Shown in pieces: positions 56,391 to 63,954 of a stretch of 64,000 bases of DNA. The notes below the pieces were generated by a model. The model searched no databases. It was not told the origin of the DNA and saw only the letters and a list, made by a program, of their open reading frames with translations. The translations under genes and the position numbers were made by a program. Origin of the DNA: an uncultured bacterium (lineage in GTDB: Bacteria > Hydrogenedentota > Hydrogenedentia > Hydrogenedentales > CAILVY01); contig CALEDJ010000068.1 of NCBI GenBank assembly GCA_937951485.1, positions 10,575 through 74,574 of the forward strand. Direction: 5' to 3'. Each line of letters opens with the position of its first letter. Position 1 is the first letter of the stretch.

Positions 56391-57447
56391 CTGGCTGGAT
56401 GCGCCAGGGCCGGTCCGCGTGGGCGAGGAACTCGATCCGGCAAAACTCGCCGCATTTCTGCGCGATGCGGTGCCGGGACCGGACGCCCCCATCGAAATCG
56501 CGCAGTTTCCCAGCGGTTATTCCAACCTGACCTACCTGGTCCGCCGGGGCGACGCCGAATATGTCCTGCGGCGGCCGCCCGTCGGCAGCAAGGTGAAAGC
56601 GGCGCACGACATGGCCCGCGAATATCGCGTGCTCTCCGCGCTGCACCCCATCTACCCCGCCGCGCCCAAACCCCTCGCCTTCTGCGACGATCCCGGCCTC
56701 ATCGGCGCGCAGTTCTACATCATGGAGCGCCTGCGCGGGATCATCCTGCGCGGGAAACGCCCCGCCGATTTTGCCATGCCGGCGGAGACGGTCCGCGCCT
56801 GCTGCGAATCCTTTATCCGGCATCTGGCCGAACTCCACGCCCTCGACTACGCCGCCGCCGGGCTGGCCGACCTCAGGCGCGAAGGGTCCTTCGTCGAACG
56901 CAACGTCACCGGATGGATTGACCGCTATCGCGGTTCGGAGACCGACGACATCCCCGCGATGAACGAAACCGCCGCCTGGCTCCGAGACCATTGCCCGCCC
57001 GACGCCGGGGCCGTGCTCATCCACAACGATTTCAAATTCGACAACCTCGTGCTCGATCCGAACGACCTGACCCGCATCATCGGCGTGCTCGACTGGGAGA
57101 TGTGCAGCATCGGCGACCCGCTCATGGACCTCGGCGTCGCATTCAGTTACTGGCTCGAACCCAAAGACCCCGACATCGGCATGGTCCCCTGCTTTCTCAC
57201 CCGCGAACCCGGCGCCATGACCCGCCTCGAACTCGCCGAACGCTACGCCGCGCTCACCGGCCGCAGAATTGACAATCTCGTCTTCTACTTCGCCTTCGGC
57301 CTCTTCAAACTCGCCGTCATCGCCCAGCAAATCTACCACCGTTTCAAACAGGGCTTCACCCACGACCCCCGATTCGCCGCGCTCATCATGGCCGTCGCCG
57401 CACTCGCCATCCGCGCCACCGACACCATCGAAACCGGGGATATATAA
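56383..57447 (+). CDS. APH-family phosphotransferase (ACAD10/LvaA-like kinase)
   Basis: The product is 354 aa from a GTG at 56383, overlapping the acyl-CoA dehydrogenase gene by 8 bp. It has the protein-kinase-like fold of aminoglycoside phosphotransferases: FPSGYSNLTYLV (Gly-rich loop), EYVLRRPPVGSKVKAAHD (ATP Lys region), the catalytic loop LIHNDFKFDNLVLD (about residue 208) and the metal-binding GVLDWEM (about 228, DFG-equivalent). GDPLMDLGVAFSYW follows as in ACAD-linked kinases. The partner gene points to phosphorylation of a hydroxyacyl-CoA rather than antibiotic resistance. A stem-loop terminator follows at 57468. Confidence 0.9.
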   Translation: MRDWLDAPGPVRVGEELDPAKLAAFLRDAVPGPDAPIEIAQFPSGYSNLTYLVRRGDAEYVLRRPPVGSKVKAAHDMAREYRVLSALHPIYPAAPKPLAFCDDPGLIGAQFYIMERLRGIILRGKRPADFAMPAETVRACCESFIRHLAELHALDYAAAGLADLRREGSFVERNVTGWIDRYRGSETDDIPAMNETAAWLRDHCPPDAGAVLIHNDFKFDNLVLDPNDLTRIIGVLDWEMCSIGDPLMDLGVAFSYWLEPKDPDIGMVPCFLTREPGAMTRLELAERYAALTGRRIDNLVFYFAFGLFKLAVIAQQIYHRFKQGFTHDPRFAALIMAVAALAIRATDTIETGDI

Positions 57448-57467
57448 ACAGGTATAAATAGGAGACT

Positions 57468-57491
57468 AAACAGGGGGCAGTCGCCTGTTTT
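57468..57491 (+). terminator. Rho-independent terminator after the phosphotransferase gene
   Basis: AAACAGG (57468-57474) and CCTGTTT (57484-57490) form a 7-bp stem with a 9-nt loop, ending in TTTT, 21 bp after the stop codon. Confidence 0.6.
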
Positions 57492-57528
57492 CATTGATTT
57501 CTCCTGTGCGTTGCGCTACGAGGACGTC

Positions 57529-57624
57529 ATGCCAAGAATAGCACGCACCGTGATAGCGGGCGTTGCGCACCATGTCACGCAACGGGGAAACAATCGGCAG
57601 GTGGTTTTCTTCGTTTTCAGACAC
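57529..57624 (+). pseudogene. N-terminal fragment of a RAYT (Y1/IS200-like) transposase
   Basis: From the ATG at 57529 the frame reads MPRIARTVIAGVAHHVTQRG, followed by NNRQVVFF, the characteristic opening of REP-associated tyrosine transposases (MPRxAR..PGxxHHVxQRGNNRQ). The similarity ends after about 30 residues, and the HUH and catalytic Tyr motifs are absent. It is a truncated remnant, unable to act. Confidence 0.75.
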
Positions 57625-58214
57625 CCTCAAAGCGCAAGCCATCACAACAAAGGGAAGACACGGAGGCACATGGGCCTGTTGCAAGCGCTCAGCGGGAACA
57701 GCAGAGGCAGCAGAGACAGCAAGAACTGCGCATGGGTTTGTCGGGCGTGACAGGTAAAGATCAAGGCCCGGACGGCCATGCCACGTAACCGTTCACGGGA
57801 ACAGTCAGCGCCCTCCGAGGGCGACGGGAAACCAGAGTAGAACTGAGACTGCCTCGGGCGCTTCCATCGCAGACAGACAAGACGGGGCTGTGCCTCATTG
57901 TTGCGAAATCAGCACAATCCCCTGACACCCAATGCCCTGAGTATCCGTGAACGCCTGTTCCGATAGGAGCAGTCCTCGCAGAGGATGAAAAAGCGCATTT
58001 CAGAAATGCCTCTTTGAACTCATTGCCTTTGACGGCATTCGTCATTCCGTGGTTTTTCCTGATCCGCAATCCGTGTTTTCTCCTGATGACAAGGTTCAGA
58101 TTGCACGATACACTTATTCACGTCCGGAAGACCTTGGATTCAAGGCGGTACATCTGCTGATGACTGAGTCATTTGTGTAGGGAACGCCCGCATTAATTTC
58201 AAGAGGTGTGCATC
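57625..58214. other. Intergenic region, 590 bp, degraded repeat-like sequence
   Basis: Downstream of the transposase remnant no gene is recognised. The palindrome GCATTTCAGAAATGC lies near 57994-58008. Minus-strand frames give short repeat-derived-looking peptides only. A promoter for the lipoprotein operon must lie here, but no good hexamer pair was found. Confidence 0.45.
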
Positions 58215-59039
58215 ATGGCGCATGTTGTGAGGGTATCGGCGTTGCTTGTCTGTTGTCTTCTTCTGATCACGATGACGACGGGGTGTCCATTCCATCATCC
58301 GCCGCCGGTAGTGACTGTTGACCCTCCCGCCGTTACGCTTGAAATCGGGCAGACACTGGCATTTCACGCGACAAGCAGCCTTGCCGGAGACACTGTTTTT
58401 GTCTGGTCTGCAAAGCCTTCATCCGTGGTTACGGTTGATCAAAATGGCATGGCCACAGCCCTGAAAGAAGGCGCGGCGATCGTCAAAGCCCAGAGCGTCC
58501 GAACTCGGGCGGCCGGCTATGCGAGCGTTCAGGTGATTGCGCCTAGTGGAGGCGAAGGCGAAGGCGAGGGCGAGGGTGAAGGCGAGGGTGAAGGTGAGGG
58601 AGAAGGCGAGGGCGAAGGTGAGGGAGAAGGCGAGGGTGAAGGTGAGGGAGAGGGCGAAGGAGAGGGCGAAGAAGTCCATAAAGTTGAACTACCCCCAAAA
58701 TATATAGATCTGGCTTGGGCAAAAGTACACGATCCCAATTCCCCCTCTTATGATAATGACTGTATTAAATGTCATGGGACAAAACAGAATGAAATCTCTG
58801 CTCACAGCGATTTGCCCGCCTTGCATGCCGCTGTGAGTCAGACGGTAATGAGAACCGTCCTGGGTGCCGGAAACACGCTGTGCCACCGCTGTCACGTTGC
58901 CGGCGTTGATATGGTGGACCGGACAACGCAATGGTTGAAAGGCAGCGTATTTGCACGAAATGCCGGCCGATGCGCCACCAGCAGTTGTCATGGTCCTGCT
59001 GCGCCGGAAAAACTGCGATTTTATGCCTCAGGTTTGTAA
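58215..59039 (+). CDS. Tri-haem c-type cytochrome lipoprotein with (GE)20 linker
   Basis: The product is 274 aa from the ATG at 58215, 8 bp after AAGAGG. The signal peptide ends in a lipobox, MTTGC (Cys24). About residues 30-110 form a Big2-like Ig domain (VTVDPPAVTLEIGQTLAFHA, WSAKPSSVVTVDQNGMATAL). Residues 113-152 are 20 consecutive Gly-Glu pairs, a long acidic flexible linker. The C-terminal about 120 residues hold three haem-attachment motifs, CIKCH, CHRCH and the longer CATSSCH, plus extra histidines (SAHSDLPALH) that could be sixth ligands. It would be a lipid-anchored electron carrier held away from the membrane. As first gene of the molybdoenzyme operon, it is the likely electron donor or acceptor. 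Confidence 0.85.
   Translation: MAHVVRVSALLVCCLLLITMTTGCPFHHPPPVVTVDPPAVTLEIGQTLAFHATSSLAGDTVFVWSAKPSSVVTVDQNGMATALKEGAAIVKAQSVRTRAAGYASVQVIAPSGGEGEGEGEGEGEGEGEGEGEGEGEGEGEGEGEGEGEGEGEEVHKVELPPKYIDLAWAKVHDPNSPSYDNDCIKCHGTKQNEISAHSDLPALHAAVSQTVMRTVLGAGNTLCHRCHVAGVDMVDRTTQWLKGSVFARNAGRCATSSCHGPAAPEKLRFYASGL
58551..58670 (+). repeat. Hexanucleotide (GGN-GAR)20 tandem repeat
   Basis: This tract is 120 bp of GGN GAA/GAG hexamers encoding Gly-Glu twenty times within the cytochrome lipoprotein gene. Third-base choices vary between copies (GGC, GGT, GGA; GAA, GAG), so the repeat is not a recent pure expansion. Confidence 0.95.
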
Positions 59040-59099
59040 TTACGCTCCATTTTGCCCCTTTCCGAAAATAGCGCAATATGTGTTTGCTGGAGAATAAAA

Positions 59100-61940
59100 A
59101 TGGAACCGCGAGACAAAAGAATGTCAGGCATGGACAAACTTGCTTCGATGTGGCTGGAGTCGCCCATGTCGCGCCGATCATTCCTCCGCGCTACGGCAGG
59201 ACTGGTTGCAGGAAGCGCGCTCTCTGGCGCGTTGTTCCAGGAGCATGCGGCCCGGGCCGCGCATTTTGGCGATCCGGTGCTGGTCGAAACCGATCCTCGC
59301 GTTGAAATCAAGTACAGCGTATGCCAAGGCTGTCATGGACGGTGTGGTATCCGCTGCAAGATCGTTGACGGCGTGTTGGTGAAGATAGACGGGAACCCCT
59401 ACCATCCCTGCAACCGGGAGCCTCATCTGCCGTATGACACCCCGCCGGAACAAGCGCGTTTCATACCGGCACGAATTTGCGCAAAAGGCGGCGCGGGGAT
59501 GCAGACGCTCTATGATCCCTACCGTATCAAGGAGCCGCTCAAACGCGTTGGGCCGCGCGGTTCGGGACAATGGGAAACCATATCCTGGGAACAGGCCTTC
59601 CGGGAAATTGGTCAAAAATTGCACCAGTACCGTGATTTCGACACGCTGCTGGATCCCAGCGCGCCTGAATTGGGTGTGCGCGCCAACCAGGTGGTCTTTT
59701 CGGGTGGCAGGAACCAGCAGAACTCGTTCACTGATCGCTTCTGGAAAAAGGTCTTTGGAACCGTCAATGCTCGCCACGATCACACCAGCATTTGCGAAAC
59801 AAGTCACCATGTCGGACATGAACTGACGACAGGCTACGGCATCGCCTCAAGCACGAAGGACCATACCAAGCCGGACCTCGCCCATACCGATTTCCTGCTG
59901 GCGTTCGGAACCGACTTCTGCCAGGCGAATTTCCCTTTTGTGCCCCTTGCGCGTAAATACATTGACATGATTGAACGCGGCGCCAAAGTGTACGTTGTCG
60001 ACCCGATATGCAATATCATGGCCTCAAAGGCCCATTGGATTCCGATCAAGCCGGGGGTTGACGCCGCACTCGCGCTGGGCATTGCGCGTGAAATCGTGGA
60101 TAACCGCTGGTACAACGAAGCATTCCTGCAACGCCCCCATGCCGATGCCGCCAATCCCACCGGAGAATTGAGTTTTTCCGATGCCACACTGCTGGTGAAA
60201 ATGGTTGGTGGGCGCCCCCGCAAGTTTCTGCGCGGAGACGAAGCGGGAATAGCGAACGGCACGGATGCAGACTTTGTGGTCTGGTCCAATGGGCGGGCAT
60301 GCAAACATAATGAGGCAGATACTGCCGAACTGTTGCCCGGAACCATTGTAATCAATGGCCACACGTGCAAGACGGCCTTTGAATTGTATGTCGAGCGGGT
60401 GCGCGAACACACCGTGAGCGAATATGCGGCGTTGTGCGGGGTAGATGCCGCCATCATTCGCACACTGGCGCAGGAATTGGTTGCGGCGGGAAGGCGCGGT
60501 GTTGTCAGCATGTACCGGGGATCGGTGCAGCACACCAACGGAACCTATACCGCGCGCGCCATACTTTCACTGAACCTGCTTGCCGGAAATTTCAACTGGA
60601 AAGGCGGATTGAGTTTTGGCGGCGGCGGGTACCGCACAAGCGGCGCAGGGCTTCCGTTTCCCGATCCCGGCGCTGTGCCGGGGGGCGTTTCGGCCTCAGG
60701 CGTTCAGATTACGCGCGTCAAGGCGAAATATGAGGACAGCAGCGAGTTTTCACGGCACGGTTATCCCGCCCAACGCCCCTGGTTCCCCCTTGCCCTGCAT
60801 TACAATTACCAGGAAGTGCTTCCCAGTCTTCTCGAACAATACCCCTATCCCTGCAAGGCGCTGATTCTGTATTGGAATGGTTTCCCCTATTCCACGCCCG
60901 CTGCGAAGAAAGTATGGGAAGACCTTGTCAAAGACGAGAGCAACATTGAACTGCTCGTCGGCATTGACATCGCAATGGGGGAGGCCACGGCGTGGTGTGA
61001 TTATGTCCTTCCCGACACCACATACCTGGAGCGGTGGACCGTCGTATCTGTCGCGCCCACCCTGGTAACGAAGATCAGCGGCGTCCGGCAGCCGGTGGTA
61101 GGGCATGTGGATGCGGAAACGGGCGATTACACACCTGTGCTGCCCAATACGAAGACCTTGGAGGATATCCTCATCGGCTTGGCGCGGACGATGGGCTGGC
61201 CTGAAAACTTGCGCAATGCCTGGGAATATTGGGGGCAATTGATCGAGAATGTGGCAAAAGACGGCGCCGGCTACGACATCAATTACGTGTTGGCGCGCGG
61301 CGGCCGTTTTGAAGCCTATGACAGGGCGTACGAGGGCGACGCGTTGCGGCATCGCTTTCAGAACCGCCTCTACTTCTTCTCGGAATACCTCGCCCAAACC
61401 CGTGACTCCATCACAGGCGAGTATTGGGACGGGCTGCCGAAGTATGAACCCATTGCCGATGTCGCCGGGCGCAGCATTTCCGTGAGCACCGAGGAATACC
61501 CCCTTCATCTGGTCACCTATAAAATGGGATGGCACACCCAGATGCATACCTGCCGGTACCCGTGGCTCATGTCAATACAACCGGAAAATTTCGTGGAAAT
61601 CAACAGGATCGATGCGGCGGCGCGTGGCATTTCCACGGGCGATTTTGTCATCCTGAAATCACCTGAATCCCCGATAGGAGTGGCCGCGCTGGCCAAGGTC
61701 ACCGAAACCTTGTGTCCGGGCGTCGTGGCGGTATCCCACCATTTTGGCCACTGGGAAATGTCCTCACGTCCCCATGTTGTCAATGGGGTGAAAACCACCT
61801 ACGATGAAACCCGTGGCAGGGGGATCACTGTGAATCCGTTGTTGCTGCGTGACCCGGTGCTGGGAAATGTCACACTGCAGGACAAAATCGGCGGAAGCGC
61901 TTCTTTCTTCGACACACCGGTCGAAGTTGTCAAGGCATAA
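59100..61940 (+). CDS. Tat-exported molybdopterin oxidoreductase (DMSO reductase family)
   Basis: The product is 946 aa from the ATG at 59100 (GGAGAATAAAA upstream). A Tat signal (SRRSFLRATAGLVAGSA, residues 24-40) sends it across the membrane folded. The [4Fe-4S] ligands are Cys75, Cys78, Cys82 (CQGCHGRC) and Cys127 (RICAKGGAG). The segment around Cys232, SICETSHHVGHE, offers a cysteine as probable Mo ligand, as in polysulfide, thiosulfate and tetrathionate reductases. The C-terminal molydopterin-dinucleotide domain includes HLVTYKMGWHTQMHTCRYPW and VNPLLLRDP. Ferredoxin and TorD-like genes follow. The substrate is unknown; a sulfur- or arsenic-oxyanion reductase is the best inference. Confidence 0.9.
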   Translation: MEPRDKRMSGMDKLASMWLESPMSRRSFLRATAGLVAGSALSGALFQEHAARAAHFGDPVLVETDPRVEIKYSVCQGCHGRCGIRCKIVDGVLVKIDGNPYHPCNREPHLPYDTPPEQARFIPARICAKGGAGMQTLYDPYRIKEPLKRVGPRGSGQWETISWEQAFREIGQKLHQYRDFDTLLDPSAPELGVRANQVVFSGGRNQQNSFTDRFWKKVFGTVNARHDHTSICETSHHVGHELTTGYGIASSTKDHTKPDLAHTDFLLAFGTDFCQANFPFVPLARKYIDMIERGAKVYVVDPICNIMASKAHWIPIKPGVDAALALGIAREIVDNRWYNEAFLQRPHADAANPTGELSFSDATLLVKMVGGRPRKFLRGDEAGIANGTDADFVVWSNGRACKHNEADTAELLPGTIVINGHTCKTAFELYVERVREHTVSEYAALCGVDAAIIRTLAQELVAAGRRGVVSMYRGSVQHTNGTYTARAILSLNLLAGNFNWKGGLSFGGGGYRTSGAGLPFPDPGAVPGGVSASGVQITRVKAKYEDSSEFSRHGYPAQRPWFPLALHYNYQEVLPSLLEQYPYPCKALILYWNGFPYSTPAAKKVWEDLVKDESNIELLVGIDIAMGEATAWCDYVLPDTTYLERWTVVSVAPTLVTKISGVRQPVVGHVDAETGDYTPVLPNTKTLEDILIGLARTMGWPENLRNAWEYWGQLIENVAKDGAGYDINYVLARGGRFEAYDRAYEGDALRHRFQNRLYFFSEYLAQTRDSITGEYWDGLPKYEPIADVAGRSISVSTEEYPLHLVTYKMGWHTQMHTCRYPWLMSIQPENFVEINRIDAAARGISTGDFVILKSPESPIGVAALAKVTETLCPGVVAVSHHFGHWEMSSRPHVVNGVKTTYDETRGRGITVNPLLLRDPVLGNVTLQDKIGGSASFFDTPVEVVKA

Positions 61941-61961
61941 ATACGTTCGGAGGAATCATGA

Positions 61962-62486
61962 ATGCCACAGGCAGGCTGGATTTTCAACGAAAAACGCTGC
62001 ATTGGCTGCCGTTCGTGTTATGTCGCCTGTAAGGCGGAAAACAACACACCGCTGCGCACCGACTGGCGCTGGGTCATGGCACGCGAAACAGGCGGCTTTC
62101 CTCATGTGAAGCGCGAATTCCTTTCCCTCGCTTGCAACCACTGCAAGGAACCGGCCTGCCTGAAGGCATGCCCGGAAAACGCCATTTCAAAACGGGATAA
62201 AGACGGTGTGGTGCTGATCGATCAGGACAAATGTATCGGTTGCCGTTACTGCGCGGCCGTATGTCCCTATGAAGCGCCGAAAATTGACACCGATACAAAC
62301 AAGGCAGGCAAATGCACCATGTGTGTCCACCGATTGGAACAAGGATTGCTGCCGGCCTGTGCAACGGCCTGTATCACGGGCGCCATTCAGTTCGTCCCCG
62401 ATTTCGGCGAGGCGTCCGGACCCGTCCCGGAAGGTTTCGTGAACCGCGCCTTCACACATCCCAACATCAATTTCATACTGATGTGA
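61962..62486 (+). CDS. Four-cluster [4Fe-4S] ferredoxin subunit
   Basis: The product is 174 aa; the ATG at 61962 follows CGGAGGAAT. Sixteen cysteines are arranged for four [4Fe-4S] clusters: C13/C16/C19/C23 (CIGCRSCYVAC), C58/C61/C66/C70 (CNHCKEPACLKAC), C91/C94/C97/C101 (CIGCRYCAAVC) and C118/C121/C133/C137 (CTMCVHRL..PACATAC). This is the beta-subunit pattern of the DMSO-reductase family (DmsB, PsrB, PhsB, TtrB). No signal peptide is present, so it would be carried out together with the Tat-exported catalytic subunit. It passes electrons between the catalytic subunit and a membrane or cytochrome partner. Confidence 0.95.
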   Translation: MPQAGWIFNEKRCIGCRSCYVACKAENNTPLRTDWRWVMARETGGFPHVKREFLSLACNHCKEPACLKACPENAISKRDKDGVVLIDQDKCIGCRYCAAVCPYEAPKIDTDTNKAGKCTMCVHRLEQGLLPACATACITGAIQFVPDFGEASGPVPEGFVNRAFTHPNINFILM

Positions 62487-62509
62487 ATATGCGCCCAGGA
62501 AACACCGAA

Positions 62510-63244
62510 ATGCTGCATGCCGATGCCCTCGCGGAAATGACGCCGGCGCGCGCGCGCTTATATGAATTTCTGAGTGCGGCATATCGCTATGCCCCGACCG
62601 ACGACGACCTGGCCCGCCTGGAGCAATGGGATCAGGAGGACGCACTGCCCGCGCTCTTCGGATTGGATGCCGGCGTGGCATTCAGGGACTGGATGCGCTC
62701 TTTTTCCACCATTCCCGCCGTGACCGCAGAAATTAAAAAGGATTTTATGGCCCTTTTCAAAGTGCCTGGCAACCGTTATGTTGCGCCATACGAATCCGTG
62801 TATTGCGAAAACCGGAAAGATGACGGCAAACCCGCAGGGCTGTTGATGGGCCCACCGTCCGTAGACGTCAAGAAATGGTATGCCCTGGCAGCGGTCGAAA
62901 TGGACAAAACCTGCAGGGAACTTCCGGATCACATCGCCATCGAACTTGGATTTATGGCGTGGTTGTGTGAAAAACAACAACAATTTTGGAAGGCGCATGA
63001 CGAACGGTTGCATCGCCGGGCGTGCGAGATGCAGCGGGACTTCCTGGCCGCTCATATCCTGCCATGGGTTGGCTCGCTGACACGTCGCATCGTGGAAAAC
63101 GCCTCCCTGCCATACTACCCTGCAGTCGCCGAACTCACCGCGGCGTTTGCAGAAGCAGATATGACGCTTCTTGTGGCCATTCTCGGTCCTTCCGAGAAAC
63201 ACGCAACGCCGCGCTATGCCCCTTGGCATACCCCTTCCGCATGA
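62510..63244 (+). CDS. TorD/DmsD-type chaperone for the molybdoenzyme
   Basis: The product is 244 aa from the ATG at 62510, which has CCCAGGA upstream; an ATG at 62489, starting 3 bp after the ferredoxin stop, would add 7 residues. The all-helical TorD fold is suggested by ARARLYEFLSAAYRYAPTDDD at the start, the conserved YESVYCENRKDDGKPAGLLMGPP (family form Y.S.y..e.....g) and PDHIAIELGFMAWLC (family form pDHi..EL.fm..L). These chaperones bind the Tat signal of the catalytic subunit until cofactor insertion is complete. It is the last gene of the operon. No NrfD/PsrC-type membrane subunit follows. Confidence 0.9.
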   Translation: MLHADALAEMTPARARLYEFLSAAYRYAPTDDDLARLEQWDQEDALPALFGLDAGVAFRDWMRSFSTIPAVTAEIKKDFMALFKVPGNRYVAPYESVYCENRKDDGKPAGLLMGPPSVDVKKWYALAAVEMDKTCRELPDHIAIELGFMAWLCEKQQQFWKAHDERLHRRACEMQRDFLAAHILPWVGSLTRRIVENASLPYYPAVAELTAAFAEADMTLLVAILGPSEKHATPRYAPWHTPSA

Positions 63245-63596
63245 AAAATCACCCGCCCGCGATCCCAATCTCTGATATACCCCCGGGCAAACACGTTGAC
63301 ACTGGGTGCCGAATATTGGCATGGCCCTCTCGGCCCTGATCTTTTCCGATTACAAGAAATAGCGGACAGTCACGACTGGCGCTAACTTAAGGGTGTTCTT
63401 ACATATTTGCTGCGATGGCATGTTTCCTTGCATAAAGGTACTTGCGCCTTAAGTCAGCGACATTCGCGCCTGTCCCCTGTATTGTTGTATTGTGATATCT
63501 TGCAAAGGACACGATTCTGTGGCATAATGAGAAAAGACGTCTTCGTCATCCCTGAGGGCATGACGTCCCGGCCCGGCGTCGTCCGCCCGGCACTGT
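63245..63596. other. Intergenic region before tmRNA, 352 bp
   Basis: No protein gene is recognised between the chaperone gene and tmRNA. The ssrA promoter at 63500-63528 is listed separately. Confidence 0.5.
63500..63528 (+). promoter_or_regulatory. Sigma70-like promoter of ssrA
   Basis: TTGCAA (63500-63505) and CATAAT (63523-63528) are separated by exactly 17 bp. Transcription would start about 60 nt before the mature tmRNA 5' end, leaving a short leader for RNase P to remove. Confidence 0.65.
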
Positions 63597-63954
63597 GGGG
63601 GCGACATGGTTTCGACGGGGGTGGATGAGGCGTGGGATGCGTGCCGAGGACCCCGGTTGGCCTCGTTAATCATCCGGGAACAAGTTAACTGCGAACCAAG
63701 ACTTCGCACTCGCCGCCTGATTCGCGCGGCGCGTCCACCCCGTGACCGCCTGCTAGCGGACGTGGACGACGACCAGCGGGCCTCGCGCCGGAACGGCCGA
63801 GGGAACATCCGGCAGAGTAGGTTTCCCCCTAGCGAAGCGAGACAGCGCGCCTGACGCGGTCCCGCCCGGCGAATCAACAAAAGAAAGGCTACGCACGTAG
63901 GATCCCCCGCTGAGGCACTTCCGGACGCGGGTTCGATTCCCGCCGCCTCCACCA
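63597..63954 (+). ncRNA. ssrA: Transfer-messenger RNA (one-piece tmRNA)
   Basis: The 5' end GGGGGCGACATGGTTTCGAC and the 3' end with GGGTTCGATTCCCGCCGCC-TCC-ACCA are diagnostic. Bases 63597-63603 pair with 63944-63950 as a 7-bp acceptor stem (one G-U), and CCA is encoded. The TpsiC arm is CGGGTTCGATTCCCG. The tag frame most likely resumes at the GCG at 63691 and reads ANQDFALAA before TGA at 63718, giving (A)ANQDFALAA after the alanine carried by the tmRNA; the ALAA end is the usual ClpXP degradation signal. Total length is 358 nt. It rescues stalled ribosomes together with SmpB, which is not in the window. Confidence 0.96.

Noticed and set aside
56383-57447. Aminoglycoside resistance kinase
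   Set aside because: The fold is that of APH enzymes, but the overlap with an acyl-CoA dehydrogenase and the ACAD-linked kinase wording favour a metabolic role.
56367-57535. The 14-base string CGCTACGAGGACGT shared by 56367 and 57515 as an attachment-site pair
   Set aside because: Several 14-base matches are expected by chance in a window of this size, one copy lies in a conserved coding segment, and no integrase is present.
58551-58670. The hexamer tract as a CRISPR or other repeat-spacer array
   Set aside because: The units are contiguous six-base codon pairs in frame, with no spacers.
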